Assembly (NCBI RefSeq): GCF_023715785.1
Contig: NZ_JAMBOX010000001.1
Coordinates: 248,001 to 312,000 of the forward strand
DNA from: Neobacillus niacini
GTDB taxonomy: Bacteria > Bacillota > Bacilli > Bacillales > Cytobacillaceae
Reading direction: 5' to 3'
DNA: 64,000 nucleotides
The notes below the pieces were generated by a model, which saw only the letters and a program-made list of their open reading frames with translations, ran no database searches and was not told the DNA's origin. This document shows, piece after piece, positions 25,778 through 32,864 of the stretch; position 1 is the stretch's first letter; every line of letters starts with the position of its first letter. The translations under genes were made by a program, and so were the position numbers.

Positions 25778-26218
25778 ATGACGTATTTAGTCCTTGCCAT
25801 ATGTATGGCGGCAATATTCATTATCTTGGTATTAGTAAAAAACATTTCGCCAAAGAAAACAAAAACCCTGCCGAAAAAGCCGAATCGACGGACAGCATTC
25901 CGGCTGAGTCTCTTGGATCAGGTTTGCTGGTTCCACGATTCTGCATCTGAACAGCCGGTTTACAAAGGGGCCATCCGGGACATCAGCATTACCGGGATGA
26001 AACTTCACTCAAACCTGGAATTACCGGATATCAACGAAATAACAGTAGAATTTGAAATGGGCGAGTTCTTTGTGTTAACCGGACAAATCAAACGGCGAAA
26101 GCTTTTGGAAAACGATTTGTTTGAATACGGAATCCATTTCAACCCGCTGGACCCGAAAACGGAGCAAACACTTTTTAAGGTGCTCTGGGACAAAAGCAAA
26201 GAAAAGATCGTTGTATAA
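25778..26218 (+). CDS. Membrane-anchored PilZ domain protein
   Basis: Predicted c-di-GMP receptor of 146 residues. Residues 1-24 form one transmembrane helix (YLVLAICMAAIFIILVLV), followed by a basic linker and a PilZ domain containing RRTAFRL (the RxxxR arm) and DISITGMKL (the D-x-S-x-x-G motif), so both ligand-binding motifs look intact. The ATG at 25778 follows AAGGGGAAG. The upstream ATG at 25727 has no ribosome site. It lies in the flagellar island between flgM and flgG on the opposite strand, so I infer motility or surface regulation by c-di-GMP. Confidence 0.85.
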   Translation: MTYLVLAICMAAIFIILVLVKNISPKKTKTLPKKPNRRTAFRLSLLDQVCWFHDSASEQPVYKGAIRDISITGMKLHSNLELPDINEITVEFEMGEFFVLTGQIKRRKLLENDLFEYGIHFNPLDPKTEQTLFKVLWDKSKEKIVV

Positions 26219-26221
26219 GAG

Positions 26222-26247
26222 AAAAGAGCCATGACGGCTCTTTTTTT
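26222..26247. terminator. Bidirectional terminator between the PilZ gene and flgG
   Basis: AAAGAGCC-ATGAC-GGCTCTTT with a T-run on the plus side and TTTTCTC on the minus side, between two convergent genes. Confidence 0.88.
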
Positions 26248-26272
26248 GTTTGGACTTAAGCGCACCCCGCCC

Positions 26273-27049
26273 TTAACTCCTAATAATCCCGTTGGCAATC
26301 CCCATCATCTGGTCGGCGAAGGAGACGGATCTGGAATTGAACTGGAAGCCGCGCTGTGTCGTGATCATATCCGTGATTTCTTTGCTCAAGTTGACATTGG
26401 AGCCTTCAAGATAGCCCTGATGAATCGTTGACGTCGTATTGACTAAAACCTCATCAGCATTCCCGGTAAACCGATAGACATTACCACCCTCACCAATCAA
26501 CTTTTGCGGATTGACAAAATCGACAATCGCAATTTGCTGGTTCGTAGACGAAACCATGCCATTCCCACTCACAGCAAATTCGACCCCATTCGGAATCTCC
26601 ACGGGACTGCCGGTTTGGTCCAACAAAAAGCGGCCATCCGCATTCGCCAGTCGATAGGTGCCGTCACCGGTTGGACTTTGTTGAAAGGCGCCGTTCCTTG
26701 TGTAGAAAACCTCGGTACCATCGCCATTACCGACCCGAAAAAAACCAGTCCCGGTAATCATGATATCAAAGGGGTTGTCGGTTGCTTTGGCCGCCCCCTG
26801 GTCAAGCGCCAGCTGTGAGCTGCTGACATGCGTGCCAAAACCGAGGCGGATCCCATTTGGTGTCACCCGGCCGAACTCATGTTGGACAGCTTTTTGATTT
26901 TCGATGGAAACCGCCAGATTTTCTTCGAAGGATGACTCTCTTCGTTTGAACCCAACTGTTTCTGCATTGGCCATATTATTTGAAATGGTATCCAATTTTT
27001 TTTGATAGGCGTTTAAGCCGCTTGTGGCAATATAAAGCGATGTATTCAT
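26273..27049 (-). CDS. flgG: Flagellar distal rod protein FlgG (FlhP-like)
   Basis: Rod protein of 258 residues: N-terminal GLNAYQKKLDTISNNMANAE, middle FDIMITGTGFFRV, C-terminal YLEGSNVNLSKEITDMITTQ and RGFQFNSRSVSFAD. It pairs with flgF immediately upstream, corresponding to flhO-flhP in B. subtilis, where the two are outside the main fla/che operon as they are here. It could equally be called flhP. Confidence 0.92.
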   Translation of the reverse strand: MNTSLYIATSGLNAYQKKLDTISNNMANAETVGFKRRESSFEENLAVSIENQKAVQHEFGRVTPNGIRLGFGTHVSSSQLALDQGAAKATDNPFDIMITGTGFFRVGNGDGTEVFYTRNGAFQQSPTGDGTYRLANADGRFLLDQTGSPVEIPNGVEFAVSGNGMVSSTNQQIAIVDFVNPQKLIGEGGNVYRFTGNADEVLVNTTSTIHQGYLEGSNVNLSKEITDMITTQRGFQFNSRSVSFADQMMGIANGIIRS

Positions 27050-27064
27050 GGTTCAAACTCCTTT

Positions 27065-27901
27065 TTACACTCGTCCAATTGAATTTAACAGCTCCAGTGA
27101 ACGATCATAGGCCTGCAGCACCTTCTGATTCGCTTCATAAAGCCGGACATTTTCCATCATGCTGGTCATCGTCATCGTCGGGTCAACGTTTGATTTTTCT
27201 ATCATCTTCTGATGCAGCGTGGCACCAGCTGGCAATTCGGCCAACAATGCCGGAGTGTCCCCTTCCAGCCTGAAGGTTCCGTTCCCTTCCTTGATCAAAT
27301 CATTAGGATTTTCAATTAACACCAGACCAATTTGGCCGAGGATCTGGCGTTTCGCCGGATCATCCGGAAACAGGATGATTTCCCCTTTTTCACTAATCGA
27401 CACATCTCCGCCAGTGCCAATCTCAATCAGATTTCCAGCCTTGTTTAAAACGCCGAACCCCTCCGTCGTCCGCAGCTGTCCCGCTTCATCGACCGTAAAC
27501 CGACCGTTTCGGGTATAGCGAGTTTCCCCAGCAGCATTCGTTACCGTAAAAAACAAACTTGGTTTTTGGCTATTTTGCAGTGGAATCGCCCTGTCATTAA
27601 TCGCGACATCAAGTGGGTTGTCCGTACTCACTAAATCCCCCTGCAGAAAGCTCGAGATATTTTCCTGCACATAAACACCCTGCTGCATCGAGCCAATCCA
27701 GGAATAGCCCGGCGGATTCGGGCTGTTTTTTGAATCATTGATGCGCTCTAGCAGCATTTCAGGAAAGGCCCGTAACGTGGAGTCCACTTTCTTATAGCCG
27801 GGCGTTTCAATATTCGCCAAGTTATTCGTTAACGCCTCCTGCCGTCTTTGCAGCGCAATCATGCCGGAAGCGGCGGTATCAATCCCTCTAAGCATTGTCA
27901 T
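27065..27901 (-). CDS. flgF: Flagellar rod protein FlgF (FlhO-like)
   Basis: Rod protein of 278 residues with ALQRRQEALTNNLANIETPG, the DNPLDVAINDRAI core and the C-terminal MTSMMENVRLYEANQKVLQA. It starts 21 bases after fliL and ends 15 bases before flgG. It corresponds to B. subtilis flhO. Confidence 0.92.
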   Translation of the reverse strand: MTMLRGIDTAASGMIALQRRQEALTNNLANIETPGYKKVDSTLRAFPEMLLERINDSKNSPNPPGYSWIGSMQQGVYVQENISSFLQGDLVSTDNPLDVAINDRAIPLQNSQKPSLFFTVTNAAGETRYTRNGRFTVDEAGQLRTTEGFGVLNKAGNLIEIGTGGDVSISEKGEIILFPDDPAKRQILGQIGLVLIENPNDLIKEGNGTFRLEGDTPALLAELPAGATLHQKMIEKSNVDPTMTMTSMMENVRLYEANQKVLQAYDRSLELLNSIGRV

Positions 27902-27922
27902 TCTCCTTTTCTCGTAAAAAAT

Positions 27923-28327
27923 TTACTGGATTAATAGTTTCGTCGTGTAAACATTAATAATTTTCCCCTGGGAGAATCGTTGATTAAGACGGTCCTTCAA
28001 TTTCTGCTCAATGCTTGCAATGTCCTTGAAATCTTCTTTGTTCGATTGCGAAAGGAGTTTGATAATATCGCTCTCAATGATTGGGACCACTTTTTCCGAC
28101 TGCTTCTTCGTTTTCTTGGAATCTAGCTCAATCGAAAACCGCACCTGAATCAAGTTGTCGGAATTAAGATTGGTGCTGATCGGCTCGGTTTGAATCGTTT
28201 GCTCGGCCAGCCGGTCGAGCGTCATTTCCTTGGTGGTACCGGGGTTCTTTTTGAGATATTGATAGCCAAATAGGCCACCGGCAGAGAGCACGGCAAGAAT
28301 AGCGCAAATCATTACAAATCTTTTCAC
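27923..28327 (-). CDS. fliL: Flagellar basal body-associated protein FliL
   Basis: Single-pass membrane protein that surrounds the stator. The 134-residue product has an N-terminal helix (residues 4-22), a charged linker and a FliL domain (LIQVRFSIELDSKKTKKQSE, then VPIIESDIIKLLS and GKIINVYTTKLLIQ). GTG start behind GGGTG. In B. subtilis fliL lies beside fliM. Here it is grouped with flgF/flgG and faces motAB, which fits a stator role. Confidence 0.85.
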   Translation of the reverse strand: MKRFVMICAILAVLSAGGLFGYQYLKKNPGTTKEMTLDRLAEQTIQTEPISTNLNSDNLIQVRFSIELDSKKTKKQSEKVVPIIESDIIKLLSQSNKEDFKDIASIEQKLKDRLNQRFSQGKIINVYTTKLLIQ

Positions 28328-28357
28328 ATGTGTTCACCCTTTACTCCGTGTCGAATG

Positions 28358-28807
28358 TCACAGATACAAGTCGATTAATAGACCTTTGATTTCCCCTATT
28401 TTATCTAATAATCGAATATTTGCATCCTCTTTTTCCAAAATTCCCTGTGAAAGCTCCAACAACTGCCGATCAATTTCTTTAATAATTTTTAGCCTTCTCC
28501 CCCTATTCATTGGCGTAAAAGATGCCGTTACTTCTAAGGAGAGGCCAAATTTCACCACTTCCTGCAAAAAAACTTTAATCAATTTTTTATAGCGCTGCAA
28601 ATCGGCTAGGGTTCGCGAGCGCACTAATCGTTCTCCCTGCTTTTGGATGCCGTCCATGAGGGTGGTTAGATGCTCTTTTGCAAATTGGGTTTTTGTATCT
28701 TTCAAAATCTGTTGAAAAGAGGCTGAATCGACTTGTTTTGTTTCTTTTGGAAAAAACATTTTTTCGTTACTGACACCAAAGCCTTGACTGACTTTCAAAG
28801 GGAACAC
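28358..28807 (-). CDS. yaaR: YaaR/DUF327 family protein
   Basis: A 149-residue, highly helical, soluble protein of the DUF327 (YaaR) family: SFQQILKDTKTQFAKEHLTT, then RYKKLIKVFLQEVVKFGLSL and the C-terminal EIDRQLLELSQGILEKEDAN. The B. subtilis homologue lies near the replication origin, away from flagellar genes. Here it is first in a yaaR-fliL-flgF-flgG operon divergent from motAB. The start is either the GTG at 28807 or the TTG at 28798, which is better spaced from AGGTG. The function is unknown; a flagellar role is inferred from position. Confidence 0.8.
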   Translation of the reverse strand: MFPLKVSQGFGVSNEKMFFPKETKQVDSASFQQILKDTKTQFAKEHLTTLMDGIQKQGERLVRSRTLADLQRYKKLIKVFLQEVVKFGLSLEVTASFTPMNRGRRLKIIKEIDRQLLELSQGILEKEDANIRLLDKIGEIKGLLIDLYL

Positions 28808-28881
28808 CTGCCAAACTCAGTTATTGTCGATAATTGTAAACATTATAAATTTTTACTAGAAAAAAGAAAAGGGGAAAAATC
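28808..28881. promoter_or_regulatory. Divergent yaaR/motA promoter region
   Basis: 74 bases between divergent genes. Centred on 28845, an AT-rich core gives a plus-strand -10 TATAAA and a minus-strand -10 TATAAT, while GTCGATAA upstream of motA resembles a sigma-D -10 (6 of 8) without a good -35. Both transcripts must start here, but the exact promoters are uncertain. Confidence 0.35.
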
Positions 28882-29673
28882 ATGACGACATTAATCGGAC
28901 TTGTACTAGCTATTGTTTTTATCGGTGTTGGCATGGTGCTAAAAGGCGTTTCGTTTGAGGCCCTTGCGAACCCTGCTGCCTTTTTAATTATTTTTGGCGG
29001 AACGATCGCTGCCTTGTTCGTCGCGTTCCCGCTGAGTGAACTAAAAAAATTCCCAATCCTATTGAAAATCGCTTTTTCCGAACCAAAGCTGCCGACAAAG
29101 GAAGCGGTCATCGAGATGATGGTCGAATGGTCGATGGTTGCCAGACGAGAAGGAGTATTGGCTTTAGAGGATATCTCTGAATCGGTCGATGACCCATTTT
29201 TAAAAAATGGATTGGAAATGATTATCGACGGCAGTGACCGCCGCCAAATGGAGGAAATCCTGTTTGACGAACTAGAAGCTACGGCAGAAAGGCACAAGGC
29301 CGGCAGTCTTATCTTCAGTCAAATGGGGATGTACGCTCCGACACTGGGTGTTCTGGGCGCAGTGGTCGGATTAATCGCGGCCTTGGGAAATTTGCAGGAC
29401 ATGGATAAGCTCGGGCACTCGATTGCCGCTGCGTTCATTGCTACGCTGCTCGGGATTTTCACCGGCTATGTCCTATGGCACCCGATTTCCAACAAACTGA
29501 AACGCATTTCAAAAAAAGAACAGGACCTAAAAATCATGATGATTGACGGCTTGATGGCGATTCAAGAAGGTCTGACCCCGAAATTAATCGAAAGAAAAAT
29601 GACCGTATACCTGCCTGCAAAAGCACGGGGCAAGAAAGAGGAAGGATTTCGTGAACAGGCGGAAACGGCATGA
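28882..29673 (+). CDS. motA: Flagellar stator protein MotA
   Basis: Ion-conducting stator subunit, 263 residues with four membrane helices. It shows close similarity to B. subtilis MotA: MVLKGVSFEALANPAAFLII, FPLSELKKFP, ARREGVLALE, and GVLGAVVGLIAALG with IAAAFIATLLGIFTGYVLWH. The ribosome site AAAGGGG is 10 bases upstream. It forms an operon with motB. Confidence 0.96.
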   Translation: MTTLIGLVLAIVFIGVGMVLKGVSFEALANPAAFLIIFGGTIAALFVAFPLSELKKFPILLKIAFSEPKLPTKEAVIEMMVEWSMVARREGVLALEDISESVDDPFLKNGLEMIIDGSDRRQMEEILFDELEATAERHKAGSLIFSQMGMYAPTLGVLGAVVGLIAALGNLQDMDKLGHSIAAAFIATLLGIFTGYVLWHPISNKLKRISKKEQDLKIMMIDGLMAIQEGLTPKLIERKMTVYLPAKARGKKEEGFREQAETA

Positions 29674-29720
29674 CGATGAAGGAGACCAGTGGAGGCACTC
29701 GATTACAGGAGGTATGACCG

Positions 29721-30446
29721 GTGAAGAAGCGGAGGCTGCAAGACCATGAGGAACATATCGACGAAAGCTGGCTAATTCCATACTCGGACCTTTTGACCTT
29801 GCTGCTTGCCTTGTTTATTGTGCTGTTTGCTTCTGGCAGCATTAACACAGAAAAGCTTCAGCAAATTATGATTTCGATGAATATGGCGATTAATGGGAAA
29901 GACAGCAGCATGATTTTGGAGGACACCGCTGGGGCAAATGCCATAAAACCAATCGATAAAAGCGGCAACGGCCAAAGTAAGCTTGAGGAAAATCAAAAGC
30001 TGCAAAGCCTGATGGCTGATATCCAAACCTATATCGAAGCGCGGGGTTTGGAGAATGTCATCACCATCCAGGACGAGCCTAAGGGAATCAAGCTATCGTT
30101 AAAAGACGTCATCTTGTTTGAGTCGGGCAGTGATGAATTAAAAGGGAATTCGTTGACAATTCTCAGTGATTTGCTTGATTTAATAAAAGGTGTGCAAAAT
30201 CCGATCAGCATTGAGGGTCACACCGATAACGTCCCGTATACCGGATATAGGTTTCAGTCAAACTGGGAACTATCGGCGGCGCGCGCGTTATCCGTGCTTT
30301 ATTTTTTTGAGGGAAATGGCATTCCGTCCGGTAAACTGCAATTTGCCGGATTCGGCGAACAAAAGCCCATCTTCCCAAACGATTCGGACGAACACCGCCA
30401 AGTTAACCGAAGAGTTGACATCATTATTCTAAAAACTGAACAGTAA
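29721..30446 (+). CDS. motB: Flagellar stator protein MotB
   Basis: Peptidoglycan-anchored stator subunit, 241 residues. Residues 17-40 are the single membrane helix with the conserved proton-binding Asp23 (WLIPYSDLLTLLLALFIVLF). The C-terminal OmpA-like domain carries IEGHTDNVPYTGYRFQSNWE, LSAARA and NRRVDIIIL. The GTG start follows AGGAGG by eight bases. It lies 47 bases after motA. Confidence 0.96.
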   Translation: MKKRRLQDHEEHIDESWLIPYSDLLTLLLALFIVLFASGSINTEKLQQIMISMNMAINGKDSSMILEDTAGANAIKPIDKSGNGQSKLEENQKLQSLMADIQTYIEARGLENVITIQDEPKGIKLSLKDVILFESGSDELKGNSLTILSDLLDLIKGVQNPISIEGHTDNVPYTGYRFQSNWELSAARALSVLYFFEGNGIPSGKLQFAGFGEQKPIFPNDSDEHRQVNRRVDIIILKTEQ

Positions 30447-30489
30447 TACACGGACTAGGTTGTTTAAGTGAAGGGAGTGGATAGTCAGA

Positions 30490-30666
30490 ATGAATTCATT
30501 TATGTGCAAAATTAAAAACGAGTGGCACTACTTTCGGATGCGGTATCACGAACAGCTTCTTGAAAGCTGCTTAGATCAACATTTAAAAGGGAAAATCACT
30601 AAAAAGATTTCTTACCATAAAACACGGTGCTATGCTGGTGCTGCCCACAAACTTGCCGAGGATTGA
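30490..30666 (+). CDS. Small basic protein of unknown function
   Basis: A 58-codon frame starting ATG at 30490 behind GAAGGGAGTGG. The product begins MNSFMCKIKNEWHYFRMRYH and ends AHKLAED. It is rich in His, Lys, Tyr and Cys (three cysteines) and has no membrane segment. It resembles the short basic proteins common in Bacillus genomes, but I do not recognise a family. It follows motB by 43 bases and could be on the same transcript. Confidence 0.6.
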   Translation: MNSFMCKIKNEWHYFRMRYHEQLLESCLDQHLKGKITKKISYHKTRCYAGAAHKLAED

Positions 30667-30759
30667 GACCTACTAGGAAGGAGTCTCCAATGGCTTTTGA
30701 AAGGGTGAGAAATTTGTCGAGAAATGACGATTTTTATTTTAAAAACAAGCTCTGAATAG

Positions 30760-30787
30760 TATAATGTTTTTCGTCCTATAAAAACAT
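30760..30787 (+). promoter_or_regulatory. TATAAT -10 followed by an inverted repeat
   Basis: TATAAT at 30760-30765, then ATGTTTTT (30764-30771) and AAAAACAT (30780-30787) as a perfect eight-base inverted repeat over the likely start point. The -35 is weak. It could be an operator for the small gene at 30842. Confidence 0.4.
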
Positions 30788-30841
30788 CATGATCAAGATA
30801 AGATTAATAAATAACATAAATCACCAAAGGGGAATGGAAAG

Positions 30842-30979
30842 ATGGCAAAGGGATTATGGCTGACACCAGAAGAGGTCCTTCAGCGCAAGAAAAGAAAGAA
30901 GACGATAATCAATGGGGCAATCCTCTTGGGCACCGTCCTGCTCAGCACTGTTGTGACAATTCTGGCAAACAGTTTTTAA
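30842..30979 (+). CDS. Small single-pass membrane protein
   Basis: A 45-residue product from ATG 30842, behind AAAGGGGAATGG. The N-terminal part is basic (LTPEEVLQRKKRKK), followed by one membrane helix (IINGAILLGTVLLSTVVTIL). The positive-inside pattern suggests a cytoplasmic N-terminus. No family is recognised. It is followed by a hairpin at 30996. Confidence 0.6.
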   Translation: MAKGLWLTPEEVLQRKKRKKTIINGAILLGTVLLSTVVTILANSF

Positions 30980-30995
30980 TATATTGAGAAATTTT

Positions 30996-31024
30996 GAGCC
31001 CCTAGTCCAAGGATTAGGGGCTCT
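30996..31024 (+). terminator. Hairpin after the small membrane protein gene
   Basis: GAGCCCCTA pairs with TAGGGGCTC around a short loop. The following sequence is TCTTC, a poor U-run, so termination efficiency is uncertain. Confidence 0.55.
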
Positions 31025-31106
31025 CTTCGTAACTCTTGGCGGCTGACACCCGCGGTCTTGAAACGCAAAAACCCTTCCCTGTATGAGATGAGTTTTTCAA
31101 TTCGAT

Positions 31107-31493
31107 TCAATTAATAATCTTGATATTCCCCTTCTGGATTCGTTTTCGGATGAAATTGGCAATCAATAGTTTGAAAAATTTCCTAGTCGGTGGGAACAGG
31201 ATCAAAAAGCCGGCGATATCGGTAATGAATCCTGGGGCGAGCAGCAACGTACCGCCGACCAAGATACAGATTCCGTCTAGTAAAGCCTGTCCAGGAATTT
31301 GGCCCATCGTGATCTGCTCCTGGACCCGGCGAATCGTTTGCAAGCCTTCCCTTTTCGCTAAATATGTCCCAAGAACCCCTGTCAAAATAATCAGCGATAA
31401 AGTCGGCCAAAAGCCGATGGTTTTCCCAGACAACAGCAGTACCCCGATTTCCGCCGCAGGCACAACAACAATCAATATGAAAAGTAAGCGCAT
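31107..31493 (-). CDS. fxsA: FxsA family membrane protein
   Basis: A 128-residue membrane protein with about three or four hydrophobic segments and the FxsA landmarks VPAAEIGVLL, GVLGTYLAKREGLQTIRRV and APGFITDIAGFLILFPPTR. In E. coli FxsA overproduction relieves exclusion of phage T7 by the F plasmid; its normal role is unclear. The ATG at 31493 is eight bases after AAGGAG. The GTG at 31502 would be too close. Confidence 0.9.
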   Translation of the reverse strand: MRLLFILIVVVPAAEIGVLLLSGKTIGFWPTLSLIILTGVLGTYLAKREGLQTIRRVQEQITMGQIPGQALLDGICILVGGTLLLAPGFITDIAGFLILFPPTRKFFKLLIANFIRKRIQKGNIKIIN

Positions 31494-31640
31494 GAACGCC
31501 ACTCCTTCTTAGCAAGGATAATTCCATTATAAAGTTCTATTGAAAATATTGCATCTTACTTCCTCAGCCTGTCTCATCCCCCGACCTGAATAAGACCCGC
31601 CTTTTCTTCATATAGTTAGAAGAGGAGGGGGGAGTTATTC

Positions 31641-32126
31641 ATGTTTGAATTTTTTTCGAAAAAGAAACGAAAAGAAGATAACACCAATTCCCTTCTGCTA
31701 AAAAAATTGGACCGTGTGATTCAGCTTTTGGAACAGCAGCAGACCAGGGCTGCCCCCGAAAAAAACATCAACCTTGAACATGTGCAAATCGACCATTTGG
31801 AAAACATCATTTTCCGGCTAGACAACATCGAAATCGACGAACTAAGCGGCAAATTATTGATTGGCACCAACATAAGCGGCTCGGAGGATTTTGCCGCATC
31901 GATTATTCAAAAAGTTGACAAGCAAGCTTGGAAACAGGAGGCAATGGCCGATGCCACCCCTGATGGAAATATGTCCAAAGAGCACACAGCAAAACGCAAA
32001 GCAGAAAAATCTACGACTAAGCACAAGGCCAATAAACCGTCTGCTGAACACATGGCCGAAGAGGCTCAGGCCGTGACCGGTTTGACCAAAACCAAGAATG
32101 GCTTTCGGTTTCGCAACGATCCCTGA
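31641..32126 (+). CDS. GerPC-like spore protein (tentative)
   Basis: 161 residues: a charged N-terminus, a Q-rich helix (KKLDRVIQLLEQQQ), then HVQIDHLENIIFRLDNIEID followed by ELSGKLLIGTNISG. This part resembles GerPC, where a coiled coil is followed by a KVERLEGTLNIG-like strand. The C-terminal part is a Lys/Thr/Ala-rich low-complexity tail. In Bacillus GerP proteins affect germinant passage through the spore coat. CATATAGTTA with AC upstream (31596-31620) is a possible sigma-K promoter. Family membership is tentative. Confidence 0.55.
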   Translation: MFEFFSKKKRKEDNTNSLLLKKLDRVIQLLEQQQTRAAPEKNINLEHVQIDHLENIIFRLDNIEIDELSGKLLIGTNISGSEDFAASIIQKVDKQAWKQEAMADATPDGNMSKEHTAKRKAEKSTTKHKANKPSAEHMAEEAQAVTGLTKTKNGFRFRNDP

Positions 32127-32223
32127 AATGGCCTTTGCGTTTTATCAACCTTTATAAATCCTCATCCCATGGTGTCATTCGCCCAAAAACTGAATATGAT
32201 AATCCTAAAGGGGGTCGCCTTCA

Positions 32224-32424
32224 ATGCAACTTACTTTAGGCACAATCACGATTACGAAAACCGGCCAGTCGGCAGGCGTTTTTTTAGGAAAAACGAACAC
32301 CCTTAAACAATTTCACAGCGTAACTGTCCGTGACGAAGTAGTCGGCAGCCTGACCGGAGATGAAAACGCCGTCACGAATAGCAGTTGGGTCAAAACGAAA
32401 ACCAGGAAGGATGAAAGCCTGTGA
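32224..32424 (+). CDS. Small GerPA/GerPF-like protein (tentative)
   Basis: 66 residues, ATG at 32224 behind AAAGGGGG. The start, MQLTLGTITITKTGQSAGVF, followed by a polar Ser/Thr/Asn-rich region, recalls the short beta-rich GerPA/GerPF spore proteins, but similarity is low. Its stop overlaps the GTG start of the next gene, which suggests one operon with the GerPC-like gene upstream. Confidence 0.5.
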   Translation: MQLTLGTITITKTGQSAGVFLGKTNTLKQFHSVTVRDEVVGSLTGDENAVTNSSWVKTKTRKDESL

Positions 32425-32657
32425 CCTCCCCGATTTTGTCCCCCACTTTTCATATCGGCAGCATTAAAATTGGCAGTATTGAGGCGGCATCGTGCTTCAG
32501 CATCGGCAACAACTTTATTGAAGATTTTAAGAGCAGCAAGAAGCATAACCAAGGCCTCGGCAATATTCATGGCAACTCCAACAATTTCGCCCATTCCAAT
32601 GCCGCCCTCACAAGTTCCGAGGCAGAAAAACCTCCCGAAAAGCAGAAAGCCCTTTGA
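32421..32657 (+). CDS. Small GerPB/GerPD-like protein (tentative)
   Basis: 78 residues from the GTG at 32421, which overlaps the previous stop (GTGA). The segment TFHIGSIKIGSIEAASCFSI, followed by GNN, matches the pattern of GerPB (an IRIGAI strand followed by SSVFQIG). The rest is Asn/Ser/His-rich. The stop lies inside a terminator stem. Co-translation with the preceding gene supports a small spore-coat operon. Confidence 0.55.
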   Translation: MTSPILSPTFHIGSIKIGSIEAASCFSIGNNFIEDFKSSKKHNQGLGNIHGNSNNFAHSNAALTSSEAEKPPEKQKAL

Positions 32658-32672
32658 TGAAGGGTTTTTCTT
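32644..32672 (+). terminator. Terminator of the GerP-like operon
   Basis: AAAGCCCTT-TGATG-AAGGGTTTTT followed by CTTTTT, overlapping the last codon and stop of the preceding gene. Confidence 0.8.
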
Positions 32673-32710
32673 TTTGAAAAGGGCTGGAAACGTCCTCTAC
32701 CGCAAGGTCT

Positions 32711-32779
32711 TTTCGCCGAATTTGTGCATATTTCGCCGTATCCATGGCGTATTTCTCCGATTTTCCACTCTATTTCGCC
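32711..32779. repeat. 21-bp-period repeat (TTTCGCCG type)
   Basis: TTTCGCC or TTTCTCC units start at 32711, 32731, 32752 and 32773 (20-21 bases apart) in the gap upstream of the DUF421 gene. The period resembles that of the flgM-upstream array but the sequence is different. Confidence 0.6.
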
Positions 32780-32801
32780 AAACCTTATTTTCAAAAAAAA
32801 C

Positions 32802-32823
32802 GTCCAATTGGACAGGTTATAAT
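32802..32823 (+). promoter_or_regulatory. TATAAT promoter with an adjoining 12-bp palindrome
   Basis: Perfect palindrome GTCCAATTGGAC (32802-32813) directly upstream of TATAAT (32818-32823). The -35 position is A-rich and poor, so the palindrome may bind an activator or a repressor of the DUF421 gene. Confidence 0.5.
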
Positions 32824-32864
32824 CTCCACTAGAGCGGGGCAATCTAGTCCAAGGAGGTATGCCT

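Noticed and set aside
30690-30755. 21-codon frame starting MAFERVRNLS after the small basic gene
   Set aside because: It has a fair ribosome site but is very short and ends in the promoter region of the next gene; not supportable alone.
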